NCBI GenBank assembly: GCA_019419455.1
Contig: DXZW01000032.1
Location: forward strand, 1-64,000
Direction of reading: 5' to 3'
Source: Collinsella sp.
GTDB taxonomy: Bacteria; Actinomycetota; Coriobacteriia; Coriobacteriales; Coriobacteriaceae
DNA length: 64,000 nt
The notes beneath the pieces were generated by a model. It made no database searches and was not told the DNA's origin. It worked only from the letters and a program-made list of their open reading frames with translations. The translations under genes and the position numbers were made by a program. Positions 8,967-18,700 of the stretch are shown here, one piece after another (the first letter of the stretch is position 1; each line of letters starts with the position of its first letter).

Positions 8967-9002
8967 AACGGGCGCCGCGCGTCATGACGAGGGGGACTGA
9001 AT

Positions 9003-9536
9003 ATGGATATCACGGTATATCTGGGCGCCAGCGTCGGTAACGACCCAGCGTTTCTGCCTGCAGTGCGAGAGCTCGGCGCATGGATTGGCTCCAACGGCCA
9101 CGCGCTGGTATACGGCGGGTCCAAGTCGGGGCTGATGGGCGCGCTCGCCGATAGCGTGCTCGATGCCGGCGGACACGTGACCGGCGTGGAGCCAAGCTTT
9201 TTTATCGAGGCCGAGTTTCAACATGACGGTATCGACGACCTCATCGTGACGAGCGACATGGCCGAGCGCAAGGCCAAGATGATCGAGCTTGGTGATGCCT
9301 TCGTTGCCTTTCCCGGCGGTACGGGCACGCTCGAGGAGATCGCCGAGGTCATGTCGGCCGTGTCGCTGGGGCATCTGAGCGCGCCGTGCATTCTGTATAA
9401 CTTGGACGGTTACTATAACGACCTCAAGTTGCTGCTCGAGCACATGGTCGATAAGGGCCTGTCGAGTCCGCAGCGCCAGCAGGGCATCTACTTTGCCGAC
9501 GATTTGCGCGAGATTGCCTCGATTATTGGGAGTTGA
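9003..9536 (+). CDS. LOG-family nucleotide phosphoribohydrolase
   Basis: Rossmann-fold cytosolic protein of the TIGR00730/LOG family, which cleaves ribose 5-phosphate from nucleoside monophosphates, including cytokinin nucleotides in some species. The nucleotide-binding and catalytic motif PGGTGTLEE is intact, as are YLGAS at the start and the ALVYGGSKSGLMGALAD helix. 177 residues is normal for the family. The ribosome site AGGGGGA lies just upstream. It follows the K+ channel gene by 36 bp and could be co-transcribed. In gut bacteria the biological substrate is not settled. Confidence 0.88.
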   Translation: MDITVYLGASVGNDPAFLPAVRELGAWIGSNGHALVYGGSKSGLMGALADSVLDAGGHVTGVEPSFFIEAEFQHDGIDDLIVTSDMAERKAKMIELGDAFVAFPGGTGTLEEIAEVMSAVSLGHLSAPCILYNLDGYYNDLKLLLEHMVDKGLSSPQRQQGIYFADDLREIASIIGS

Positions 9537-9661
9537 GGTTCGCATCCGTAGTGCCCTGGCACTCAATGGTGTCGTTTGGGGCGCAGATGGTTGGCTCGTC
9601 TGGACAACGCTCGCCCTACAATAAAGCGTATCTATGTTGACTTTGACCACGGGAGGACCCG

Positions 9662-10966
9662 ATGGGTAACCTTGCCAAACCCAAAAACCGTGCGCTGTTT
9701 TTAGTGAGCGTGGCTGTGACCGGTGCGTTTGCGGGCGCCGCGGTCTGGCTGTTCTTCTTTGCGATGGAGCATGGCATCGACTATCTATGGACCGAGATCC
9801 CGCATATGCTGGGTGTCGCTTCGCCCGAGCTCGCGAGTGGCCCGTTCGGTTTTTTGCCCTACCCGTTTTTCGTCTGCCTGCTGGGCGGTCTGCTAATCGG
9901 TCTGTACGAAAAGATGACGGGCACCAAGACTGATGACCTCAACCAGGTGATGGCCAAGGTAAAGCGCGACGGCCGCTACCCGTACGACAACCTGGGCAAG
10001 CTTTCGCTTGCGGCGTTGCTGCCGCTGCTGTTTGGCGGAAGCATTGGACCAGAAGCCGGCCTGACCGGCGTCATCGCGGGTCTGTGCAGCTGGGTTGGCG
10101 ACCGCATGCATCGCTTTGGCGCCGAGTTTAGGCAGCTCACGCTCCTGGGTACCCAAGCTGCCCTGACGGCGCTCTTTACCGCACCCGTCTTTGGCTTTGT
10201 GGCTCCGCTTGCCGGTAGCGCCGACGGCCAGGGCGCCGACGACGATGAGGACTCAGCGTCCGACGAGATCACCATCAAGCTGCCCAAGGCGCAAAAGACC
10301 GTGGTCTACGGCATCGCGATTGCCGGTGGCTTGGGCACCTATCTGTTGCTCGGCCAGCTCATGGGCGGCGGCATGGGCATGCCCAGGTTCGAGGCCGCCG
10401 AGGTGGGCAACCTCGAGCTTGCCTGGCTTATTCCCCTGGCGCTCGTCGGCACGGCCTGTGGCTGGCTGTACTTTGTCTCGGAGCACGCGAGTGAGGCATT
10501 GGCTCATGCCGTGGGGGAGCGCCCTGTCGTCAAGGCCATGCTGGCCGGTTTGGCGCTCGCCATCTGCGGCACGGTTCTGCCCTACACCATGTTTGCCGGC
10601 GAGACACAAGCCGATGTGCTCATGGAGACCTATATGACCATTCCCGCTGGCGTGCTTATTGCAACCGGTCTTGTCAAGGCCATGTTGACGCCTGCCCTCA
10701 TCAACATGGGCTGGCGCGGCGGCCACTTCTTCCCGGTTATCTTCTCGGGCGTGAGCCTGGGTTACGGTCTTGCCATCCTTACGGGCGCCGATCCGGTCTT
10801 TTGCGTCGCCGTCTGTACCGCCTCGACGATGGGCGCCGTCATGCGTCAGCCGGTCATGGTCGTGGGCCTGCTGCTCATGTGCTTCCCACTCAAGGGTATC
10901 GTCTGCATGATCATCGCCGCCGTCATTGCGGCGGGCATTCCGCTGCCCAAGCCGCTGCGCAAGTAG
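9662..10966 (+). CDS. ClC-type chloride channel / antiporter
   Basis: Integral membrane protein of 434 residues with about ten hydrophobic helices. GGSIGPEAGLTG matches the ClC ion-binding GxxGPE loop, and the C-terminal half has the second pseudo-repeat (NMGWRGGHFFPVIFSG, with the GxFxP-like chloride site). An acidic linker, DGQGADDDEDSASDE, lies near residues 187-201 and is not typical of the core fold. GGGAGGA precedes the ATG. It should move Cl- or F- across the membrane; exchanger versus channel cannot be settled, although the gating-position Glu in GPE is present. Confidence 0.88.
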   Translation: MGNLAKPKNRALFLVSVAVTGAFAGAAVWLFFFAMEHGIDYLWTEIPHMLGVASPELASGPFGFLPYPFFVCLLGGLLIGLYEKMTGTKTDDLNQVMAKVKRDGRYPYDNLGKLSLAALLPLLFGGSIGPEAGLTGVIAGLCSWVGDRMHRFGAEFRQLTLLGTQAALTALFTAPVFGFVAPLAGSADGQGADDDEDSASDEITIKLPKAQKTVVYGIAIAGGLGTYLLLGQLMGGGMGMPRFEAAEVGNLELAWLIPLALVGTACGWLYFVSEHASEALAHAVGERPVVKAMLAGLALAICGTVLPYTMFAGETQADVLMETYMTIPAGVLIATGLVKAMLTPALINMGWRGGHFFPVIFSGVSLGYGLAILTGADPVFCVAVCTASTMGAVMRQPVMVVGLLLMCFPLKGIVCMIIAAVIAAGIPLPKPLRK

Positions 10967-11054
10967 CACGGGAGCGCAACCCGGGGACATGCCGTTTGCC
11001 ACGGATTTGCGGGGAGGGGACGACCGCGTCCTTCGTGGATCGAGGCTCGCGTGG

Positions 11055-11753
11055 CTACAGGTCGCGTGTTCGATAGACCTTGGTGCTGATAGCGCAGCTC
11101 AGTGTAAATAGCACGAGGGCCAGGACGGCAATTCCTGCGCACAGGCAGCCGAGGACGGCGGGATCGGGATTTGCCCCGGCAATCGACATGAGCCAGTTGC
11201 TGATGGGGTTGGAGGAGCTCAGCGTGGCCATGGCAAGGCATCCGAGCAGGGCAAACAGGCCAACGGATAGACGCAACGCCTCCATGTGTCCGAATCGAAA
11301 GAACAGCGGCTGCGCCAAAAACACCATCATGAGGGAGATGAACATCGATGCTGCCGAGGCGATTGCGATTTCAAAGATGGCCTGTCCCGTCGAAGGAATG
11401 CCCGCGCTGTTGAAGAGCGGGATGGCGACGATACTCAAAAGCGTAGCTGCACATGCCATGACGGCGGAGAAGGCAATAACGCACAGGTAGCGTGCGCAAA
11501 TTATGTCTTTGCGCGAGAAGGGCAGCGTCGCCCGATAACGCTCCCAACCGTTCTGATTGTCGTAACCGGCCAGTGAGTTCATGAATAGGATGGGCGACAT
11601 GGCGCTGACCGCGCAGGCGCCGGCACTCATGCCGGAATCACCATCCGATGCGTTGGCGAGGGTCAGCACAACGAATATGAATAGGCCGACGCCCGCGATA
11701 CTCGGGATAAGCGTGCGAACGATGGCGAGCTCGGACATAAAGGCGCGTTTCAT
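11055..11753 (-). CDS. ABC-2 type permease
   Basis: Membrane subunit of 232 residues with about six hydrophobic helices. It resembles the permeases of YtrA-controlled ABC exporters: SPILFMNSLAGYDNQNGWERYRATLPFSRKDIICARYL is characteristic of the ABC2_membrane_5 group, in pieces. Its ATG overlaps the TGA of the ATPase gene (ATGA at 11750-11753), which implies translational coupling. Exported substrate unknown; relatives are linked to cell-envelope stress or bacteriocin defence. Confidence 0.85.
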   Translation of the reverse strand: MKRAFMSELAIVRTLIPSIAGVGLFIFVVLTLANASDGDSGMSAGACAVSAMSPILFMNSLAGYDNQNGWERYRATLPFSRKDIICARYLCVIAFSAVMACAATLLSIVAIPLFNSAGIPSTGQAIFEIAIASAASMFISLMMVFLAQPLFFRFGHMEALRLSVGLFALLGCLAMATLSSSNPISNWLMSIAGANPDPAVLGCLCAGIAVLALVLFTLSCAISTKVYRTRDL

Positions 11754-12631
11754 TTCGAAGCCCCTTTCAGCATGAGGCGAAGGTAGTCATCAATGGTTGC
11801 CCGATCGCAGGGAATCTCGGGGAAAGCCTCGAGCGCTTCGCGACGGTTGGGCACGAGCACGTCCACGCTATAGGCGTGGTGGGCGGCGCGGGCGCCTTCG
11901 ACGCAAGCCATAAGCTCGGCGGCCTGTGCTTGCGTGCAGTGGGCGATGCCGGCGCGGTCGGTAATATCCTCGCGCGGCAGGTCAAACATAATCGAGCCGT
12001 TATCGATGCAGATGACGCGGTCGGCGGCGCGATCGAGGTCGGACGTAATGTGGCTCGAGAGCAGCACGCTGTGTTGGCCGTCGGCGACAAAGGCAAGCAG
12101 CTCATCGAGCAGCTCCTCGCGCGCCATGGGATCAAGGCCCGCGGTGGCTTCGTCCAAAACGAGCAGTTTGGCGCTGTGGCTGAGTGCACAGGCAAGCTGC
12201 AGTTTCATGCCCATGCCGCGGGAGAGGTCCTTGACTTTTGTCTTAGGATCGAGGCCAAATCGGTTGATGAATCCGCTGAACGTTTCGCGATTCCACATGG
12301 GGTACGCCGGGCCTACGAGCGCCTCGATCTGGCCCACCTTGAGCGTGGAGGGGAAGGGGCATGTGTCCAGGACAAGACCGACGCGGGAGCGCAGGTGGCG
12401 TTGCGACTCATCGGGCGCGTCGGCGCCACAGCACTGCCCAAACAGGTGCACCTTGCCGGCATCGAGCTTTATAAGCCCAAGCGCGGCGCGAATGGTCGTC
12501 GTCTTGCCGGCGCCATTTGCACCCACAAAGCCGACAATCTGGCCGGGCTCCACGGTGAGCGTGACATCGCGTAGGGAAAAGCGGTCGCTTACGCGGCGTG
12601 AGGCGCCTTTGAGTTCTAGCAAGTTTTGCAT
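11750..12631 (-). CDS. ABC transporter ATP-binding protein
   Basis: 293-residue nucleotide-binding subunit. Visible motifs are Walker A GANGAGKTT, signature LSRGMGMKLQLA, Walker B LLVLDEATAGLDP and the switch His in SSHIT. I chose the ATG at 12631 (MQNLLELKG) because AGAAAGG lies upstream and homology begins there. A much longer open frame continues upstream but overlaps the GntR gene in another frame and is a shadow. It pairs with the permease immediately downstream and with the GntR repressor upstream as a three-gene operon. Confidence 0.92.
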   Translation of the reverse strand: MQNLLELKGASRRVSDRFSLRDVTLTVEPGQIVGFVGANGAGKTTTIRAALGLIKLDAGKVHLFGQCCGADAPDESQRHLRSRVGLVLDTCPFPSTLKVGQIEALVGPAYPMWNRETFSGFINRFGLDPKTKVKDLSRGMGMKLQLACALSHSAKLLVLDEATAGLDPMAREELLDELLAFVADGQHSVLLSSHITSDLDRAADRVICIDNGSIMFDLPREDITDRAGIAHCTQAQAAELMACVEGARAAHHAYSVDVLVPNRREALEAFPEIPCDRATIDDYLRLMLKGASK

Positions 12632-12654
12632 GGTATAGCCTTTCTTGCAGATGG

Positions 12655-13035
12655 CTACTGCATGGTTTCGGGGGCCACAAGGTCGAGCATCTCGTGCAAT
12701 TTGTCGCGCGTGACGCCCAGGGTTTCGGCCTGCGTAGCGGCCTGCGCAAGCAACTCTTCGATATGGCAGAGCTGGTTTTCGCGCAAGAGTTCCTGGTTTC
12801 CCTCGGCGACAAAGCAGCCCTTGCCCTGCACGGTGCAGATAAAGCCGAGCTGTTCCAGGTCGGCATAGACACGCTTGGTGGTAATGACGCTCACACCGAG
12901 GTCGCTCGCGAGCGCACGGATGCTGGGGAGTTTGGCTCCCGCAGCGAGTGCGCCCGAAAGGATCTGCGCTTTGACCTGCGAGGATATCTGCTCGTAGATG
13001 GGCTTGTCGCTCGAATTGGATAAGATTATGTCCAC
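12655..13035 (-). CDS. GntR-family regulator, YtrA subfamily
   Basis: 126-residue repressor with a winged helix and a short C-terminal dimer helix, the YtrA layout. The sequence PIYEQISSQVKAQILSG is the standard GntR N-terminus, and LPSIRALASDLGVSVITTKR is the recognition region. The start is GTG with AAGGAG five bases upstream. YtrA-type regulators repress their own ABC exporter operon, which is exactly the downstream neighbourhood here. The likely operator is the AT-rich inverted repeat at 13063-13096. Confidence 0.9.
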   Translation of the reverse strand: MDIILSNSSDKPIYEQISSQVKAQILSGALAAGAKLPSIRALASDLGVSVITTKRVYADLEQLGFICTVQGKGCFVAEGNQELLRENQLCHIEELLAQAATQAETLGVTRDKLHEMLDLVAPETMQ

Positions 13036-13062
13036 AGCGGCTCCTTAGCTGTTGGGCTACAC

Positions 13063-13096
13063 GTGTATATAACCGGTAAGCACAGTATATATACAC
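13063..13096. promoter_or_regulatory. Probable operator of the GntR-ABC operon
   Basis: GTGTATATA (13063-13071) and TATATACAC (13088-13096) form an inverted repeat with a 16-base gap, 28 bases upstream of the GntR start codon. The AT-rich arms could also hold a -10 element. An autorepressor site is inferred. Confidence 0.6.
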
Positions 13097-13160
13097 TATG
13101 CACAGTTATGCAAGAGCTAAATGTGGAATAGCCTACCGGCGCCGCGCTCGCTCCAAAACA

Positions 13161-13457
13161 ATCTCAATCTGTAACACCTGGGTTCGTTTTGGGCCGCCTT
13201 CTGTTACAGATTGAGATGTTATTTGCCCGCCTGCCTATTTGCCTCAATTTGTAACAGTAAGAATCGATTTGCACGGCCAGATGTTACAGAACGAGACATT
13301 GGCTGCCTGTCTTCCCGTTTATCTCGATTTGTAACAGCTAGACCCAATTTGGGCGGCTAGATGTTACAGATTGAGATTGTGTCGGCGGGCAAGTTTGTTT
13401 GTCTCAATCTGTAACAGGTAGGGGCTCAAAACCCGTCTTACTGTTACAGATCGAGAC
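13161..13457. repeat. Array of four 57-bp palindromes with exact 80-bp period
   Basis: Units start at 13161, 13241, 13321 and 13401; each is 57 bp with a 23-bp gap. Left arms read TCTCAATCTGTAACA with small changes and right arms are the complement, TGTTACAGATTGAGA. The 25-bp interiors differ but several are themselves partly self-complementary, as in CTAGACCCAATTTGGGCGG. Apart from this array and the operator, 13036-13592 holds no gene that I can see. There is no cas gene nearby and the units are palindromic, so it is not a CRISPR array. Confidence 0.9.
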
Positions 13458-13592
13458 AATCCTTGAGGCGGCTGCCCGGCGCAGCGAGCTCAGCTGATGA
13501 ATTTGTCCTGATAGGCGCCCTGCGGCGGGATTTCGCGGCTACAATAGTGCGGTTACAACGACGTAATGCACTCAATGCAAGAAAGGATCCGC

Positions 13593-15206
<1,614 letters not shown>

Positions 15207-15214
15207 CGCATCGG

Positions 15215-15242
15215 CGCGGTGGCCCTGCGGGGCTGCCGCGCC
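15215..15242 (+). terminator. Hairpin after prfC
   Basis: GCGCGG-TGGCCC pairs imperfectly with GGGCTGCCGCGC nine bases after the prfC stop. No long T run follows, so it may only slow polymerase. Confidence 0.45.
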
Positions 15243-15307
15243 GGTTGCTTGCCTGATGCCGTGTGAGCGGCTATCATACCCACCGTCGTCTCAAGACCGG
15301 GGCGTCC

Positions 15308-15356
15308 GAGCAGTTCGGGTCCGATATCCTGCTCGTTAAACCTAAAACCAAAGGAG
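15308..15356 (+). promoter_or_regulatory. Candidate preQ1-I riboswitch
   Basis: GAGCAG (15308-15313) pairs with CTGCTC (15329-15334) around the loop TTCGGGTCCGATATC. An A-rich tail then reads CCTAAAACCAAAGGAG. The loop GGT can pair with the tail ACC, giving the H-type pseudoknot of preQ1-I. TTC after the first P1 strand and AAAAC-C-A-AAGGAG match the class pattern. The tail ends in the ribosome site of a queuosine-precursor transporter, so preQ1 would block translation. Assigned by eye, not by a covariance model. Confidence 0.55.
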
Positions 15357-15362
15357 TACATA

Positions 15363-16085
15363 ATGATCAAGAAGGTCATGGAGGACTACAAGGTCCTGTT
15401 GCGGAGCATTCCCGCGGCAACGGTTTCGCTGTTTTTCGTGAGCGTCATCATGATGAACCTGCTGGCCAACAAAGAGCTCATCAGCCTGCCGTATCTGGCG
15501 CTCGACTGCGGCTTTGTGGTGAGCTGGGTTTCGTTTTTGTGCCAGGACATGATTTGCAAGCGCTTTGGCGCCAAGGCATCCATCAAAATCTCTATCCTCG
15601 CGCTGCTGGTCAACTTGGCCGTGAGCCTGTGCTTTTGGGCATGCTCGCTCACGCCCGGCATGTGGGGCGCCTACTACGACACGGGCATGATCGAGGTCAA
15701 CACTGCCCTTAACGCCACCATCGGCGGCACCTGGTACGTGGTGCTTGGCTCTTCGCTGGCAATGCTCGTTTCTGCCGTGGTTAACTCCACGCTCAACCAG
15801 TCGCTCGGCCGTATGCTCAAAAAGAATAACTTTGCGAGCTTCGCCTTCCGCTCCTATGTGTCTACGGGTGTTGGCCAGTTTATCGACAACCTGGTCTTTG
15901 CCATTGTGGTGAGCCACACGTTCTTTGGTTGGACGTGGGTACAGGTCCTTATGTGCTCGCTGACCGGCGCTGTTGCCGAGCTGCTGTGCGAGGTCTTCCT
16001 GAGCCCCGTGGGCTACAAGGTTGTGCGTGGCTGGGAGCGTGAGAATGTGGGCGCCGAGTACCTCGAGCGCCACGCAACCGCCTAA
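15363..16085 (+). CDS. yhhQ: Queuosine precursor transporter (YhhQ/VUT family)
   Basis: Membrane protein of 240 residues with about six transmembrane helices, of the YhhQ family that imports queuosine precursors (preQ0/preQ1 or queuine) in organisms that salvage them. Family signs include ISLPYLALDCGFVVSWVSF, QDMICKRFG and the STGVGQFIDNLVF helix. AAAGGAG precedes the ATG and lies in a candidate preQ1 riboswitch. An SDR gene follows nine bases downstream, suggesting one transcript. Function is assigned by family; the riboswitch supports it. Confidence 0.88.
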   Translation: MIKKVMEDYKVLLRSIPAATVSLFFVSVIMMNLLANKELISLPYLALDCGFVVSWVSFLCQDMICKRFGAKASIKISILALLVNLAVSLCFWACSLTPGMWGAYYDTGMIEVNTALNATIGGTWYVVLGSSLAMLVSAVVNSTLNQSLGRMLKKNNFASFAFRSYVSTGVGQFIDNLVFAIVVSHTFFGWTWVQVLMCSLTGAVAELLCEVFLSPVGYKVVRGWERENVGAEYLERHATA

Positions 16086-16094
16086 GGAGCAAGT

Positions 16095-16775
16095 ATGCGG
16101 GTTTTGATCACGGGTGCCTCGGGCGGTATCGGAGCCGCGTGCGTGCAGCGTTTTTTGGACGAGGGTCACGAGGTCGTGGGCTTTGATCTGCTGCCGGCAG
16201 CGGTCGAACACGAGCGCTACCGCCATCTGATCGTTGATGTATGCGAGCCGGACTCGTTTCCAGGCGACCTTGAGCCTCAGGTAATCGTGAACGTTGCCGG
16301 TGTACAGGATTCGGCCGATGACATTGCCGCCAACCTGCGTGGCACCATCAACGTGACCGAGCGCTACGCCTTTGTGGGAGAGGGGCTTGCCGCCAAGCCA
16401 GCGCCTGCTATCCAATCCGTGGTCAATGTGGGGTCGGCGAGCGGACATACGGGATCGGAGTTTCCCGCCTATGCTGCCAGCAAGGGTGGCGTTATCGCCT
16501 ACACCAAGAACCTTGCAAACCGCCTGGCGCCGCAGGCCATCGCCAACAGTGTGGACCCGGGCGGCGTTATCACGCCGCTCAACCGTTGCGTGATGGAAGA
16601 CGAACGCCTGTGGAACCAGATTATGGAGCTTACGCCGCTTAAGCGCTGGGCCACCGCCCAAGAGATCGCCGAGTGGATCTACTTTGTGGGCGTGACCAAC
16701 CGTTTTATGACCGGGCAGAGCCTGCTGATCGATGGCGGCGAGGCCGGCCGCACACAATTTATTTGGCCCGAATAG
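16095..16775 (+). CDS. SDR-family oxidoreductase
   Basis: Classical short-chain dehydrogenase of 226 residues. Motifs in order: NAD(P)-binding TGASGGIG at residues 6-13, NVAG (NNAG position), catalytic Ser in NVGSASGH, and YAASK with the catalytic Tyr and Lys. The closing SLLIDGGEAGRT fits the family C-terminus. AAGGAG five bases before the ATG and nine bases from yhhQ indicate an operon. Substrate cannot be read; the link with queuosine uptake may be only positional. Confidence 0.88.
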   Translation: MRVLITGASGGIGAACVQRFLDEGHEVVGFDLLPAAVEHERYRHLIVDVCEPDSFPGDLEPQVIVNVAGVQDSADDIAANLRGTINVTERYAFVGEGLAAKPAPAIQSVVNVGSASGHTGSEFPAYAASKGGVIAYTKNLANRLAPQAIANSVDPGGVITPLNRCVMEDERLWNQIMELTPLKRWATAQEIAEWIYFVGVTNRFMTGQSLLIDGGEAGRTQFIWPE

Positions 16776-16778
16776 GAA

Positions 16779-16812
16779 ACGCGCCCGATGGAAAGCCGTC
16801 GGGCGCGTTTTT
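16779..16812 (+). terminator. Rho-independent terminator after the SDR gene
   Basis: ACGCGCCCGA and TCGGGCGCGT form a 10-bp stem followed by TTTTT. It ends the yhhQ-SDR transcript and can also serve the convergent ung gene. Confidence 0.85.
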
Positions 16813-16825
16813 GATGTATCGATTT

Positions 16826-17551
16826 TTAGCCGATGCAAGTCCAGTTGACGGGGGTCGAGCCGTGCTGTTCGAGTAGCCGATTGGCGGCAGAGAAGGGGCG
16901 CGACCCCATAAAAGCGGGGAGTTCTGCCGTGGCACGGTTGGCCGAAAGCGGCGAGGGGTGCGTAGAAGCCAGGCATAACTTGCCGGTTGCCTTGTCCGCG
17001 CCGGTAGCGGCGAGCTTGCCTTCGACCATCTGCTGGGCAAAGCGGCCCCATGCCAAAAAGACTACCGGCTGGGGCAGCTGACAGCAGCGTTCGATAACGT
17101 AGTCGGTGAGCGTGCTCCAGCCCAGTTTGGCGTGCGAGTTCGCGGCATGCTCGCGCACGGTGAGCGTGGTGTTGAGGAGTAGGACGCCCTGTTGTGCCCA
17201 TGGCGTTAGATCTCCCGTGGCCGGAATGGGGCAACCCAGATCGGCTTTGAGTTCCTTATAGATGTTGCGCAGGCTCGGCGGCAACTTGGTTTGCGTTGCG
17301 GGGACCGAGAACGACAGCCCCATGGCCTGGTTGGGTCCGTGATAGGGGTCTTGACCCAAGATGACAACCTTGACCTGGTCGGCCGGCGTGTAGGCGAGGG
17401 CATTGAGGATGTCGTCTTGTGCCGGGTAGATGGTTTGCTCGACACGCAAAAGGGCGATGCGCTCGAGCAGCTGGTTCGTAGTGTCACGTACCGGCTGCGG
17501 CGCATCGCCCAACCAAGTTGCTATGTTGCGGTCGCGGGTTACGGTGTCCAT
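16826..17551 (-). CDS. ung: Uracil-DNA glycosylase
   Basis: Family 1 uracil-DNA glycosylase that removes uracil from DNA for base excision repair. The catalytic GQDPYHGPNQAMGL loop with its Asp and the HPSPLSANRA loop with the catalytic His are both intact, as is LLLNTTLTVR. 241 residues is slightly longer than usual because of an N-terminal extension. AAAGGAG precedes the ATG. Confidence 0.95.
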   Translation of the reverse strand: MDTVTRDRNIATWLGDAPQPVRDTTNQLLERIALLRVEQTIYPAQDDILNALAYTPADQVKVVILGQDPYHGPNQAMGLSFSVPATQTKLPPSLRNIYKELKADLGCPIPATGDLTPWAQQGVLLLNTTLTVREHAANSHAKLGWSTLTDYVIERCCQLPQPVVFLAWGRFAQQMVEGKLAATGADKATGKLCLASTHPSPLSANRATAELPAFMGSRPFSAANRLLEQHGSTPVNWTCIG

Positions 17552-17639
17552 GGGGCTCCTTTATGGCAGATGCTCTGTTGGCATCTATTGTAAAGGCGCA
17601 CCGGTTGCCTTTATGCCACGGCTGTATGAAGAGCGGGGT

Positions 17640-18542
17640 CTACGAGACTTGCTCGGGCGCTCCTGCCATGCGAGCCTGTCCATGTGCGCGAAGGCGCGGA
17701 AGCTCGACGGTTGCCACCATGACGCCGGTGAGGATGAGGGCGGCGCCAAAGAATGCGATGGGGCTCAGGACCTCGCCGACCAGGAAGAACGAGAAGACAG
17801 CGGAGCAGACCGGCTCGAGCGAGAAAGCGAAGCCGGTGGTCTCGGCAGGCACGTGGGGCTGCACGAGCGTCTGGGTGATAAAGCCGTAGGCAGAGCAGAT
17901 GAGTGCGAGCGCGACGACGACCACGATCTCGCTGGGTGTGCCGGGAAGCGTGAAACCGCCCAAGGTGCATGCGGCGATGCCCGAGAACAGGCCGCCGAAG
18001 CCCAGCTGCCAAACGCCCAGAGCCAGCGGGTCGACTTCTTCGACAAAGCGCTTGGCCACGATAATGTGGCCGGCATAGATAAAGGCCGAGAGCAGCATGA
18101 TGATCGCACCGGGATTCAGGCTGGTGAAGTCGGCGCCCGAGAGCAGCAGCATGCCGCAGGTGACGATGGCGGTGCCGACGAGCACTTTGCGCTCGGGGGC
18201 ACGGCGCAGCAGGGCGGCGTTGGCAAACGGCACGATCACGACCGTCAGGCTCTGCAAAAAGCCGGCAGTGGAGGCAGAGGTGAGGCTGGAGCCCAGGCAC
18301 ATACAGGTGAGCTCGGTTGCCATGATGGCGCCGATGATGGCGGCACGGACCATAAGGTCGCGGTTGATGCGGAAAGCGCGCTTGTGGAAGAGCAACAGGC
18401 AGGCCACAAAGGCGATGATGCAGCGTAGCGCGACGATGCTCGTGGCGTTCATGCTGTCCATGCCGATCTTCATGAGGGGATACGAAAAGCCCCATGCGAC
18501 GGGAACGGAAAATGAGAGCGCGATTGCTTTTTTGCGATCCAT
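17640..18542 (-). CDS. EamA/DMT-family transporter (first divergon)
   Basis: Ten-helix drug/metabolite transporter of 300 residues made of two EamA repeats (about 6-135 and 150-285). PVAWGFSYPLMKIG starts the first and EPVCSAVFSFFLVGE is the characteristic end of the second. AAAAGGAG precedes the ATG. It is divergent from a LysR gene 158 bp away, which probably controls it. A paralogous EamA/LysR pair exists at 56.7-58.5 kb. Substrate unknown; amino acid or metabolite export is usual. Confidence 0.88.
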   Translation of the reverse strand: MDRKKAIALSFSVPVAWGFSYPLMKIGMDSMNATSIVALRCIIAFVACLLLFHKRAFRINRDLMVRAAIIGAIMATELTCMCLGSSLTSASTAGFLQSLTVVIVPFANAALLRRAPERKVLVGTAIVTCGMLLLSGADFTSLNPGAIIMLLSAFIYAGHIIVAKRFVEEVDPLALGVWQLGFGGLFSGIAACTLGGFTLPGTPSEIVVVVALALICSAYGFITQTLVQPHVPAETTGFAFSLEPVCSAVFSFFLVGEVLSPIAFFGAALILTGVMVATVELPRLRAHGQARMAGAPEQVS

Positions 18543-18622
18543 GGGACTCCTTTTGTTACAGAACGGTTTCGTAAAAAGGATTCTGCTCCCAGATGTGGAT
18601 GTAGTAAAGCGAATGTATCTTC

Positions 18623-18641
18623 AGTATGATTAAGAAATACT
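18623..18641. promoter_or_regulatory. Possible LysR binding site
   Basis: AGTAT-N9-ATACT lies between the divergent EamA and LysR genes and overlaps TATGAT, a possible -10 hexamer. Position and symmetry fit a LysR autoregulatory site. Confidence 0.45.
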
Positions 18642-18700
18642 AATGTTGGCAGAAATGGTACTGACAAAACGTTTTACGGCTGCATCGATGTGGAGGCGCG

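Noticed and set aside
13161..13457. CRISPR array
   Set aside because: Regular spacing was striking, but each unit is palindromic with arms facing each other, there is no constant direct repeat with unique spacers, and no cas gene is near.
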